A stretch of DNA of 64,000 nt, taken from NCBI GenBank assembly GCA_030727405.1, contig JANRBR010000039.1, positions 175,674 through 239,673 of the forward strand. Direction: 5' to 3'. The notes under the pieces are model-generated. The model was given only the letters and a program-made list of their open reading frames with translations. It did no database searches and was not told the DNA's origin. Position 1 is the first letter of the stretch. Each line of letters opens with the position of its first letter. The position numbers were made by a program, and so were the translations under genes. Positions 50,318 through 59,980 of the stretch are shown one piece after another. The stretch comes from Crocinitomicaceae bacterium (GTDB taxonomy: Bacteria > Bacteroidota > Bacteroidia > Flavobacteriales_D > Crocinitomicaceae).

Positions 50318-53164
50318 ATGAAGTCCTATTTTCGATTATTATCCATCCTATTTTTTAGTTTATTTCAACTTAACTCATTCGCACAATCTGGAAGTATTTC
50401 AGGAATTGTGAAGGACAAAAACAACAGCAGTGTTCTTGAATCTGCTAAAATCATGTTGATGGGAGTGAACAAAATGGCACTTTCGAATGAAAAAGGAGAA
50501 TTTTCTTTTACCAACATTGAACCGGGTACTTACATGTTGGAAGTTCGTTTCATGGGCTATGTTTCATTGAAAAAAGAAAACATCCTTGTATCGGCAGGTC
50601 AAAATACCATCGTTGAAATCGAAATGGACAATTCAACGAAAACAGAAAAAGATGTTAAGGTAACATGGCAAACAAAACCAAAAGGGGATTCGGAAATTAC
50701 TAAAATGCAATACAACCAAGGTGGTCTCGTGGATGGAATCAATAAAAGCACCTTTACGAAAACACCAGATGCACGGGTTTCCGATGTTTTTAAACGAATC
50801 AGTGGGGCGAGTGTACAAGACAATAAATTTGTTGTAGTAAGAGGTTTGAGTGATCGCTACAATTTCGCTTTAATTAATGGAGCATCCTTGCCAAGTACAG
50901 AAAGTGACAGAAAAGCCTTTGCTTTTGATATTTTTCCTTCCAATATGTTGGAAAATCTATTTGTGATGAAAAGTGCCACTCCGGAATTACCAGGTGAATT
51001 TGCTGGAGGAGTCATCGATATCAAAACATTGGAACCTAGAGACGAAGATTTTCAAAACATTCAAATTGGTGGCGCATACAACAGCATTGCTACCTTCAAA
51101 AATTCTAAAACTTACACTAGTGGAAATTCGGACATTTTTGGATTAGGATCTTCGACACGACAAATACCTGAGGGATTGCCTACAACAGCCGAATTCAATG
51201 CCTTAACAAATGAGCAAAAAGCAACATTTGCTAAATCCATTCCAAATTCTTGGGGATCTATAAACCGTATGACGCTTCCTAATTTCAACTTACAATATTC
51301 CATTGGGAAAATGTATACCTTGAAAAACAAAAAGAAACTAGGCTTTGTACTTGCTTATTCTTATGCCAATAATTTTCAATTCAATTATGTCACTAGACGA
51401 GAATTTGAAGAACAAGTAGGAGGAGTTGTGACCAAAAATGAATTGAGAGATTCAGCTTACACCCAATCCGTTCTAAATACGGGTATGTTCAACTTGAAAT
51501 ACCAACTCAATGCGAAAAATGACATTCAATTAAAAACATTATACTCCATTAGTGCCAATGACAAAGTTAATACAAGGGTAGGAAAACGCGACATGGATAT
51601 CGAGTCTATGTATAATGAGAAGTCAACCAACATTTGGTACACTCAGAACAATATCTTGACGAGTCAATTAATCGGAAATCACAGCATAAAAGATAAAATA
51701 AAACTTACTTGGAACACGGGGATTAGTGACATATCGAGACAAATTCCATTCTTAAGAAGAACCGTATACCAACAAGTGGATACAACGCTTCCTTATTTCG
51801 CGGTGATTCAATCCAATGATATTTCCACTTTAGGAGCTGGAAACATGTTTTGGTCAAACCTTAACGAGCGTATTTACAGTGGTCGATACGACCTTTCTTA
51901 TCAACTCGGAAAAGAGGATTCAAAGAATTTCGTTAAAGCAGGCGGGATGCACCAATACCGTTCTCGTACCTTTGATGCTAGAAACCTTGGATTTAGTAAA
52001 TACGACCCATCCGGTAGTGCAAACTTTAATAGCAATCTACTTCTACTTCCTGAAGATCAGATTTTCAGCGCAGAAAATTTAGGTCAAATGGATTCCGGTC
52101 AAGGAGGATTTAAATTAGAAGAAGGCACAAATGTGGATGATAGCTACCAAGCATCTTCTATGTTACATGCTGGATACGCGATGATTGATACCCGTTTGTT
52201 TTCAAAATTAAGAATTGTGACTGGAGCACGTTTGGAATCGTACAACCAACAGTTCCATTACATTGAATTCGGTTCTAACGCTCAAAGAGACCTGGATACA
52301 ACGGTTATGGATATTTTACCATCCATTAATTTAACTTATAGCTTCACAAAACGTTTCCAATTCAGAGCAAGTGCTTCAAGAACCTTGTCTAGACCTGAAT
52401 TCCGTGAATTAGCACCTTTTACTTTTTACAACTTCTTAAACGACAACTTAACCGCTGGTGATCCAAAATTGCAACGTGCTTTGATCAACAATTACGATGC
52501 AAGATTGGAGTATTTCCCTGGTGAAGGTCAAGTGATTAGTGTTTCAGGATTCTATAAAGACTTTCAGAATCCAATTGAATTAATCTTGCGCACCGGTACA
52601 TCTGGTACACCAGAATTGTATTACAAAAACGTAAGTGCAGTGAAAAGCTATGGTGCAGAATTAGAATACCGAATGAAATTAGATTTCCTAAGTAAGGACA
52701 CGAATTCGTTCTGGAAAAACATCACATTTTACACAAATGCTTCTCTTATTCAATCCAAAGTTGATTTGAGTGACGTTTTTGGACAATCTGAATACCCGAA
52801 CTCTACACGTCCAATGCAGGGACAATCTCCATTTATCATCAACGCTGGTTTATTCTACAGCAACGATAACGACTTAAATGTTAGTTTGTCATATAATTTG
52901 GTTGGACAACGAATTGCTATTGCGGGAAGTATCCAAGAACCAAGCGTATGGGAAAATGGTCGTAATGTGTTAGACTTCCAAATATCAAAAACTTTCAAGG
53001 ATAAATATGAAGTAAAATTAAATGTGAAAGATGCATTAGCACAGGATTTGGTGTTCTTCCAAGACATCAATAAAAATCAAAAATACGACAAAGGCATTGA
53101 TAGCGCATGGCAAGAAATCACCTTCGGACAAACAATTAGTTTATCCCTAAAATATAAATTCTAA
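50318..53164 (+). CDS. TonB-dependent receptor with N-terminal carboxypeptidase-regulatory-like domain
   Basis: 'GSISGIVKDKNNSSVLESAKIMLMG', plug domain 'RVSDVFKRISGASVQDNKFVVVRGLSDRYNFALINGASLPS', C-terminal beta-barrel. Confidence 0.93.
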   Translation: MKSYFRLLSILFFSLFQLNSFAQSGSISGIVKDKNNSSVLESAKIMLMGVNKMALSNEKGEFSFTNIEPGTYMLEVRFMGYVSLKKENILVSAGQNTIVEIEMDNSTKTEKDVKVTWQTKPKGDSEITKMQYNQGGLVDGINKSTFTKTPDARVSDVFKRISGASVQDNKFVVVRGLSDRYNFALINGASLPSTESDRKAFAFDIFPSNMLENLFVMKSATPELPGEFAGGVIDIKTLEPRDEDFQNIQIGGAYNSIATFKNSKTYTSGNSDIFGLGSSTRQIPEGLPTTAEFNALTNEQKATFAKSIPNSWGSINRMTLPNFNLQYSIGKMYTLKNKKKLGFVLAYSYANNFQFNYVTRREFEEQVGGVVTKNELRDSAYTQSVLNTGMFNLKYQLNAKNDIQLKTLYSISANDKVNTRVGKRDMDIESMYNEKSTNIWYTQNNILTSQLIGNHSIKDKIKLTWNTGISDISRQIPFLRRTVYQQVDTTLPYFAVIQSNDISTLGAGNMFWSNLNERIYSGRYDLSYQLGKEDSKNFVKAGGMHQYRSRTFDARNLGFSKYDPSGSANFNSNLLLLPEDQIFSAENLGQMDSGQGGFKLEEGTNVDDSYQASSMLHAGYAMIDTRLFSKLRIVTGARLESYNQQFHYIEFGSNAQRDLDTTVMDILPSINLTYSFTKRFQFRASASRTLSRPEFRELAPFTFYNFLNDNLTAGDPKLQRALINNYDARLEYFPGEGQVISVSGFYKDFQNPIELILRTGTSGTPELYYKNVSAVKSYGAELEYRMKLDFLSKDTNSFWKNITFYTNASLIQSKVDLSDVFGQSEYPNSTRPMQGQSPFIINAGLFYSNDNDLNVSLSYNLVGQRIAIAGSIQEPSVWENGRNVLDFQISKTFKDKYEVKLNVKDALAQDLVFFQDINKNQKYDKGIDSAWQEITFGQTISLSLKYKF

Positions 53165-53186
53165 GAACGATTCTATCGTAAAGATG

Positions 53187-53210
53187 AAAAGCGGCGTTTG
53201 CCGCTTTTTT
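53187..53210 (+). terminator. Rho-independent terminator
   Basis: AAAGCGGC-gttt-GCCGCTTTTTT. Confidence 0.8.
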
Positions 53211-53327
53211 ATTTTGTTAATATACGGCGCGATTCCTTAACAAAGTCTTAAAGTATATTTAAGGGTCTTATAACTTGGACTAGCGAATTATATCGGAAAT
53301 TTGTTTCGATAACAAAAATAAAAAAAG

Positions 53328-55877
53328 ATGAAAAAGAACTATTTACTTTTTGCCGCGTTATTCGTGAGTACTTTACTTAGTGCCCAGGACGCATTTTGGT
53401 CAGTGACCAATTACAAAGGAGCGTTTCCAGTAACGGACAACACTCCAGCAACAGATTGGACTTCAGGATGGTCTAATTTTGATCCAGAAAATACCGTTTA
53501 TCCAGCAACAACTTCTACGGTATCGACAGACATTACCACAAATACAACTTGGAGTGGTGTTGTCTTACTACAAAACAAGATTTATGTCAAAAACAACGCA
53601 ACATTAACGATTGCACCTGGAACAATCATTCGTGGTGATAAATTAACCCAAGGTACTTTGATCATTACAAGAGGGGCGAAATTAATCGCGAACGCAAGTG
53701 CAAGCAATCCAATCGTTTTTACTTCCAACGAAGCTGTTGGATCTAGAAATGAAGGTGACTGGGGTGGAATCGTTGTATTAGGATTAGCTCGCAACAATCA
53801 ACCTGGTGGTGTCGCAAACATCGAGGGAATTGTACCGACAACAGATACACAATATGGAGGAAACTTTGATACAGATAATTCTGGGATCATTAAATTTGTC
53901 CGAATTGAATTTGCTGGTATCGCACTCGAGCCAAACAAAGAAATCAACGGGATTACCTTTGGATCTGTTGGTAATGGAACAATTGTAGATAACGTTCAAG
54001 TATCATTCAGTGGAGATGACTCTTTTGAATGGTTTGGTGGAACAGTGAACTGTAAACACCTTATTGCTTACCGTGGCTTAGACGATGATTTTGATACCGA
54101 CTTCGGATATAGAGGGAAAGTTCAATTCTTCTTATCTATTCGTGACAAAGACTTATTCGATGCACCAGGTGACTCCAACTGTTTCGAATCAGATAATGAT
54201 GCTGCTGGTTCAACTGCACAACCGAAAACCATGCCGATTTTCTCTAATGGTACCATTGTTGGTCCAAAAGGAAATGGTACAATCGCTTTACCTATTGGCG
54301 AGAAATTTGAAAAAGCGTTCCGTTTAAGAAGAAATACATCTACTTCTTGTTTCAATTCAATTGTAACAGGATGGGAAAAAGGTTTATCTATCGAAGGAAC
54401 AGCAGTGGTGAATAATGTGAACGGTGACAGCCTTGTTTTTGCTCACAACTACACAACTAACTTTGCAAACAATACGAACACCATCTACAATGCAGGAACA
54501 AGTGGCGGCGCTGCTTCAACTTCAGCATTTTACACATCTTTCTGGGGTGCAGATGGTAACGACTCAACTCAATCCATTGCTCAAATCAATTGGGTGAATT
54601 TATTTACACCCCTTGGAGTTACTCCTGATGCACGTCTGGCTACTAGCTCTGTAGCAGCAACTGGTGCAAACTTTACGAATGCGAAATTCTTCAGCGTAGC
54701 TGCGCCTACAACGACAACGGCATCTTACACGTATTGCGTAGGTTCAAATGCTACAGCGCTAACAGCTGCTGCTTCTGCTGGAAATACATTGCGTTGGTAT
54801 ACTCAGCCTACAGGTGGAACTTATACAACCTCGGCTCCAACACCATCAACGTCAACAGCAGGTACATTTATGTATTATGTGAGTCAAGCGAATCTTAACA
54901 ACGATGAAAGTCCACGTATCGCAATGACGATTACAGTGAATGCTTTACCTGCTACTCCAACAATTGCAGCAAATGGACCAACAACGTTTTGTACAGGTGG
55001 GTCAGTGAATTTAACTTCAAGTGCATCAAACGGAAATCTTTGGTCAACCAATGCTACAACGGCTACTATTTCTGTAAACGCTTCCGGTTCATATACGGTA
55101 ACTGTTACCGATGTAAATGGTTGTTCTTCTGTTTCCACGCCGATTTCAGTAAACGTTTCAAGTGCACCAGTACCAACAATTAATGCTTCTGCAACACAAG
55201 CATGTGAGGGCGATGTTGTTACCATTACTGCTTCAACTTCTGATAGTTATTTGTGGTCAACAGGCGCAACGACTCAAAGCATTCAATTAACTGCAAGCAC
55301 TCCGAACGTAAACGTTGTAACAACCAATGCAAATGCATGTGATGGAGTTGGTGCTTCAAGCGCAATTAACATTACCTTCACTGCTACACCAACAGCATCT
55401 GGTACCATGTCTTTAAACGGTAACGTAGCAACCTTTACAAATACGTCAACTGGAGCAAGTTCTTATTCTTGGGATTTCGGTGATTTCACGAACTCTTCAG
55501 CTACTGCTCCTGCTCATGCTTACGCAGTGAACGGTGCTTACACGGTGGTTCTAACAGCGATCAATGGTAACTGTTCAGACACGGTGGTGTTCTTAGTTGA
55601 TGTAACAGTTGGAATGAATGAATTGTCAACATCAAACTTGTCCATCTATCCTAATCCAGCAAATGAAGAAGTACATGTTACATTTGAGCAAGTTGCTGAA
55701 TTCATGAACATCGAATTAATTGATGCAACAGGTCGTGTATTAAACAATCAAGTTTCTAACCAAATGGGAGCTAATTTAATCACATTTAATGTTGCCAATT
55801 TATCATCTGGTTTCTACACCGTTCGTTTGACAAGTTCAAATGTAAGTGAGACTCAAAAATTGATGATTCAAAAATAA
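53328..55877 (+). CDS. T9SS type A sorting domain protein with right-handed-beta-helix-like N-terminus and PKD domain
   Basis: 'NNATLTIAPGTIIRGDKLTQGTLIITRGAKLIANASASNPIVFTSNE'; PKD 'SYSWDFGDFTNSSATAPAHAY'; C-terminus 'LSIYPNPANEEVHVTF...SGFYTVRLTSSNVSETQKLMIQK'. Confidence 0.88.
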   Translation: MKKNYLLFAALFVSTLLSAQDAFWSVTNYKGAFPVTDNTPATDWTSGWSNFDPENTVYPATTSTVSTDITTNTTWSGVVLLQNKIYVKNNATLTIAPGTIIRGDKLTQGTLIITRGAKLIANASASNPIVFTSNEAVGSRNEGDWGGIVVLGLARNNQPGGVANIEGIVPTTDTQYGGNFDTDNSGIIKFVRIEFAGIALEPNKEINGITFGSVGNGTIVDNVQVSFSGDDSFEWFGGTVNCKHLIAYRGLDDDFDTDFGYRGKVQFFLSIRDKDLFDAPGDSNCFESDNDAAGSTAQPKTMPIFSNGTIVGPKGNGTIALPIGEKFEKAFRLRRNTSTSCFNSIVTGWEKGLSIEGTAVVNNVNGDSLVFAHNYTTNFANNTNTIYNAGTSGGAASTSAFYTSFWGADGNDSTQSIAQINWVNLFTPLGVTPDARLATSSVAATGANFTNAKFFSVAAPTTTTASYTYCVGSNATALTAAASAGNTLRWYTQPTGGTYTTSAPTPSTSTAGTFMYYVSQANLNNDESPRIAMTITVNALPATPTIAANGPTTFCTGGSVNLTSSASNGNLWSTNATTATISVNASGSYTVTVTDVNGCSSVSTPISVNVSSAPVPTINASATQACEGDVVTITASTSDSYLWSTGATTQSIQLTASTPNVNVVTTNANACDGVGASSAINITFTATPTASGTMSLNGNVATFTNTSTGASSYSWDFGDFTNSSATAPAHAYAVNGAYTVVLTAINGNCSDTVVFLVDVTVGMNELSTSNLSIYPNPANEEVHVTFEQVAEFMNIELIDATGRVLNNQVSNQMGANLITFNVANLSSGFYTVRLTSSNVSETQKLMIQK

Positions 55878-55889
55878 TTTAACCTCAAT

Positions 55890-55923
55890 GGCTGCTAGAT
55901 TTAGATCTAGCAGCCTTTTTTTT
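55890..55923 (+). terminator. Rho-independent terminator
   Basis: GGCTGCTAGA-tttaga-TCTAGCAGCC-TTTTTTTT. Confidence 0.85.
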
Positions 55924-55929
55924 ATTCCT

Positions 55930-56607
55930 ATGGAGAACTCAAAAGGACATACCATTTTAATCGTTGATGATGAACCAGATATTCTGGAGTTCCTTTCTTA
56001 TAACATCCGAAAAGAAGGTTATAAAGTGTATGTTGCCTCCAATGGACAAGAAGCATTGCGCATTGTTCAACAAATCAACCCTTCCCTCATCCTTTTGGAT
56101 GTCATGATGCCGGTAATGGATGGCGTCGAAACGTGTCAGATCATTCGGAAAGATTTAAACCTAAATCAACCCATCATTGCTTTTCTAACGGCACGCACTG
56201 AAGATTATGCACAAATCGCAGGATTTGAAGCTGGCGCAGATGATTACATCAATAAACCCATACGACCTAGGTTGCTATTAAGTAAAATCGAATCGCTTTT
56301 GAGAAGAATCAAATCGACCGATCAAATGGCAAATTCAAGTATCGTGATTGACCGTGATCGCTTCATCGTAGTACTGAATGGCGAAACGTTGACCTTACCT
56401 AAAAAAGAATTCGAACTATTGGAATTGCTTGCGAGTAGGCCTGGAAAAGTGTTCAACCGCGACCAAATATTAGCCGTTGTTTGGGGAAATGAGACCGTAG
56501 TTGGTGAAAGAACCATCGATGTTCACATTCGAAAATTACGTGAAAAGCTTGGAGATGACTATATTCGTACCATAAAAGGTGTCGGATATACCTTCAAGGA
56601 TAAATGA
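55930..56607 (+). CDS. PhoB-like OmpR-family response regulator
   Basis: 'HTILIVDDEPDILEFLSYNIRKEGYKVYVASNGQEAL', 'LILLDVMMPVMDGVE', winged helix 'RTIDVHIRKLREKLGDDYIRTIKGVGYTF'; start ATG 55930 because the upstream ATG 55888 precedes the terminator hairpin. Confidence 0.92.
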   Translation: MENSKGHTILIVDDEPDILEFLSYNIRKEGYKVYVASNGQEALRIVQQINPSLILLDVMMPVMDGVETCQIIRKDLNLNQPIIAFLTARTEDYAQIAGFEAGADDYINKPIRPRLLLSKIESLLRRIKSTDQMANSSIVIDRDRFIVVLNGETLTLPKKEFELLELLASRPGKVFNRDQILAVVWGNETVVGERTIDVHIRKLREKLGDDYIRTIKGVGYTFKDK

Positions 56608-57677
56608 AAACAGCAAGACCTAGTTTATTAATTTTTTATGGGAGTTTGGCTTTTATGCTCATCAGCTTCCTTTTTACACTCATCGTACATTTCAGTATGA
56701 TTGCACTGAGTAAAAACCTCATCATTGCCATTCCAATCGTTTCAGGCATTTTTGCATACTTGGTATTTTATTTTTTACTCAAAGGTTTTATTCAATACCG
56801 CTTATCACTGATCTATCGATCGATTCAAATAAATCAACCAGAAAACATTGCTTTTTCAAAATCCATTGATTCACTCATGGAAGATGCTGAAAAAAACGTT
56901 TCTGAATGGAAAGAAAATAGCGCCATTGAAATTTCCAAATTAAAAGAACAGGCCGCATTCAGAAAAGAATTTCTTGGAAACTTAGCTCACGAATTAAAAA
57001 CACCCGTTTTTTCCATTCAAGGATATTTACTGACCTTACTAGATGGTGGACTCGAAGATCCAAATGTCAACAGAGCATTCCTCGAGCGCGCCTCTAAATC
57101 TACGGATCGCATCACCGGTATTTTGGACGACTTGGATCAAATTACACGCATGGAAACAGAAAACCTTCGCTTGGAAATTCGATCGTTTGACATCGTTGAA
57201 TTATTGAAAGAATCATTTGAAACGTTTGAACTCATCGGGAAAGAGAAAAATTTTAAGCTAAATTTTGAAAAAAGCTTTTCAGCCAAGTATGTGCAAGCGG
57301 ACCGTAATAAAATGGGACAAGTATTTACGAATCTGATTTCAAATGCCATCTCCTATGGAAAAGAAAACGGAGAACTTAAGGTTTCTATCTTAGACATCGA
57401 AGACCGTTACTTGTTGGAATTTAAAGATAATGGTCCAGGTATAGAACCACACCACCTTTCGCGCTTATTTGAACGGTTTTACCGAGTGGAAAAAAGCAGG
57501 AATCGAAACGAAGGAGGCTCAGGTCTCGGCCTTGCTATTGCAAAGCACATTGTGGAATCACATGGACAATCCATTCAAGTGAAAAGTGAAGTGGGTGTAG
57601 GCACGACCTTTGTCATCACCATCGAAAAAAGCAAAAACTCAGGTCCAGTCAGTTCTCGTGGAATTCCTTTGAAGTAA
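56604..57677 (+). CDS. PhoR-like sensor histidine kinase
   Basis: Two N-terminal TMs; H-box 'EFLGNLAHELKTPVFSIQGYL'; G-box 'RNEGGSGLGLAIAKHIVESHG'; ATGA overlap with the response regulator. Confidence 0.93.
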   Translation: MKTARPSLLIFYGSLAFMLISFLFTLIVHFSMIALSKNLIIAIPIVSGIFAYLVFYFLLKGFIQYRLSLIYRSIQINQPENIAFSKSIDSLMEDAEKNVSEWKENSAIEISKLKEQAAFRKEFLGNLAHELKTPVFSIQGYLLTLLDGGLEDPNVNRAFLERASKSTDRITGILDDLDQITRMETENLRLEIRSFDIVELLKESFETFELIGKEKNFKLNFEKSFSAKYVQADRNKMGQVFTNLISNAISYGKENGELKVSILDIEDRYLLEFKDNGPGIEPHHLSRLFERFYRVEKSRNRNEGGSGLGLAIAKHIVESHGQSIQVKSEVGVGTTFVITIEKSKNSGPVSSRGIPLK

Positions 57678-57717
57678 CTAAGGTCTTTTTTCTACCTTTA
57701 TTCTTCCAATTAAGCGC

Positions 57718-59040
57718 ATGAGTCAGCCCGAAAAACAGGTATTTTCACTTAAACAAGTCGTTCAATCCATTCAAAAAACAATGGAAGACCGCTATTCTAC
57801 TCAATATTGGGTGAAAGCCGAAATGCATAAAATGAATCGCTATCCCAGTGGTCACGCTTTTCCGGAATTGGTCCAAAAAGAAGGTGGTAAAATTGTTGCA
57901 CAAATGACGGGAAACATCTGGAAGCAACAACTTGAACGAATTAATGAAGCGTTTATCCGCGTGGTCAAGGAACCTCTTCAAGATGGCAAAACACTTTTGC
58001 TCCTAGTTAAAATTCAATTTCATCCGACCTTTGGATTAACCTTACAAATTTTAGACATCGATCCCTCCTATTCCCTCGGTGAATTACAGCGAGAAAGAGA
58101 AGAAACATTGAAAAAATTAGAAGCACTTCAATTAATTAATTGCAATCAAACCAAGGAATTCCCTCTTTTACCGAAGCGAATTGCCATCGTCTCAGGTGAT
58201 TCAAGTAAAGGACTTTCGGATTTTTATCAAGTTTTACAAGAAAACCCCTATCGCTATCGCTTCGAAACAACACTCTTTGAAGCATATGTTCAGGGAGATT
58301 TAGCCGTTCATTCCATTTGCGCCGCACTGGAAAAAATTAAAGACAGCATTGAGCTTTTTGATGTGGTCGTGATTGTTCGAGGCGGAGGGGCAGAAGTTGG
58401 TATGACGTGCTACAACCACTTTGATCTTTGCAAATCAATCGCTTCTTTTCCCATTCCTGTTTTGACAGGCATCGGACATTCAACGAATTTAACCGTGGCC
58501 GAAATGGTGGCATATCGGAATGCCATCACCCCTACTCAATTAGCCGAATTCCTTGTGCTTACTTTTCGGGAGTTCGATTTAGAAATACAGCACTTAGCTA
58601 AACAAATGTCGCTTCAAAGTGAACGAAGCCTTTCACTTAAAAAGCAAGCACTTACTTCCGCTGCTAATCTTGTGCATCATGGTGTTATTAAACGAATTCA
58701 ATCGGCAAAAGAACGCTTTCTAAGCCTCCAATTTCAAGTTCAGTCCCAATCGAGAAATCAATTGACCATTCACTTGCAACACATCGAAAACCAAGCAACA
58801 CGGTTAAAGCCTCACGTTCAATTTTTCCTTGATAAAGAAGAACGCAACTTGTCACAATTAGCAGAGAAAGTAAAATTCCTAGACCCCATTCATGTATTGA
58901 AGCGAGGATATAGCATCACCAGAATCAATGGTAAAGCAATCGATGAAAACGCCATTATTCAAGTCGACACTGAAATAGTAACACAAACGATACAAGGAAG
59001 CATTTCCGCAAAAGTTACTGCGATTTCAAGAAATTCTTAG
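57718..59040 (+). CDS. xseA: Exodeoxyribonuclease VII large subunit
   Basis: 'QYWVKAEMHKMNRYPSGHAFPELVQ', 'FDVVVIVRGGGAEVGMTCYNHFDLCKSIASFPIPVLTGIGHSTNLTVAEMVA'. Confidence 0.94.
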   Translation: MSQPEKQVFSLKQVVQSIQKTMEDRYSTQYWVKAEMHKMNRYPSGHAFPELVQKEGGKIVAQMTGNIWKQQLERINEAFIRVVKEPLQDGKTLLLLVKIQFHPTFGLTLQILDIDPSYSLGELQREREETLKKLEALQLINCNQTKEFPLLPKRIAIVSGDSSKGLSDFYQVLQENPYRYRFETTLFEAYVQGDLAVHSICAALEKIKDSIELFDVVVIVRGGGAEVGMTCYNHFDLCKSIASFPIPVLTGIGHSTNLTVAEMVAYRNAITPTQLAEFLVLTFREFDLEIQHLAKQMSLQSERSLSLKKQALTSAANLVHHGVIKRIQSAKERFLSLQFQVQSQSRNQLTIHLQHIENQATRLKPHVQFFLDKEERNLSQLAEKVKFLDPIHVLKRGYSITRINGKAIDENAIIQVDTEIVTQTIQGSISAKVTAISRNS

Positions 59041-59918
59041 TGTGTTCGTGTCATGGTTTCAGGGACGCAAATGATAAAGTCCGCACGTCCAATATGCTCC
59101 TTATCTAATTTTCGAACATCACCCTGTGTCACAGTAGAAATGGTTAACACGCGAATTTCAGGTTGTTTTTGCTGCACGTACCATAGGATTCCTTGGTAAA
59201 AATCAGAGTGAAAGGCCCCGTTAAAATGAAGGTGAACTGTGCCCTCTTTCCTCCCAAGATTTTCTAAAATAAATTGTGCCATCGTAGCATCCTTAAATGC
59301 CTGTGATTCGACCATGTTCATTCCCATGTTTGGACCCATATGTCCACCCATGGAGAAAACCTCTTTGTATTGGGAAAGACTAGTGTCCACCCTAAAATCA
59401 ATTGGCGCCATTTGTGCTCTGACCGCCGGACTTATCGTGTCAAATGCAGCTCTGCCTTTTTTAAACAAGAGGGAGGCATATTTACGCTGGACATTGGAAG
59501 CGACACAATACAATTGTTTGGTTTTAGCGAATTCAATCAATGGAGCATAATCCGTTTCATAATTTGGCCACAAACGAAGGGAATCCTTGAATTGTTTTTC
59601 AGTTAAACCACCGGCTAAATGCATGGTAAGCAAAGCTTGCTGATCTTGTTCAAACATTTCAAAACCCAATTCGAGTTGTGCGCCAACTTGCGCATACATT
59701 TCCTTTGTCAATTCGAATTGCAACCAATGAGTAATTGGATTGTCATGAAACTCACCGAATAAAATCAATTCCTTTTTTTCAGTTGCTTCCACTAACTTTT
59801 TGAAACTTGTTTTTTTGCCTTTGGCTGTATATATTTCGTAAGCAGGCATATTCTGGGAAAATAATGGAAAGAAGCATAACTGGGATGCTAGGACCAAAAA
59901 AATGCGAATTCTCTTCAT
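59037..59918 (-). CDS. ChaN-family lipoprotein-like protein
   Basis: 'ELILFGEFHDNPITHWLQFELTKEM' and 'LELGFEMFEQDQQALL' typical of ChaN/Haem_bdg_2. Confidence 0.85.
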   Translation of the reverse strand: MKRIRIFLVLASQLCFFPLFSQNMPAYEIYTAKGKKTSFKKLVEATEKKELILFGEFHDNPITHWLQFELTKEMYAQVGAQLELGFEMFEQDQQALLTMHLAGGLTEKQFKDSLRLWPNYETDYAPLIEFAKTKQLYCVASNVQRKYASLLFKKGRAAFDTISPAVRAQMAPIDFRVDTSLSQYKEVFSMGGHMGPNMGMNMVESQAFKDATMAQFILENLGRKEGTVHLHFNGAFHSDFYQGILWYVQQKQPEIRVLTISTVTQGDVRKLDKEHIGRADFIICVPETMTRTH

Positions 59919-59952
59919 TGTGGAGGTTTAAGTTTTGTTCGACTAAATTTAA

Positions 59953-59960
59953 TATATTTG
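59953..59960 (+). promoter_or_regulatory. -7 promoter box TATATTTG
   Basis: Exact TAnnTTTG, 20 nt upstream of the GTG at 59981. Confidence 0.5.
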
Positions 59961-59980
59961 ATACAACCCAAGTCAAAACC

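Noticed and set aside
55888-55929. N-terminal extension MAARFRSSSLFFIP of the response regulator
   Set aside because: It is the translated terminator hairpin; the receiver domain begins after the Met at 55930.
59807-59980. 58-residue N-terminal extension of the FadL-like ORF
   Set aside because: Runs antisense through the chaN start and lies upstream of the TATATTTG promoter box; the signal peptide begins at the GTG at 59981.
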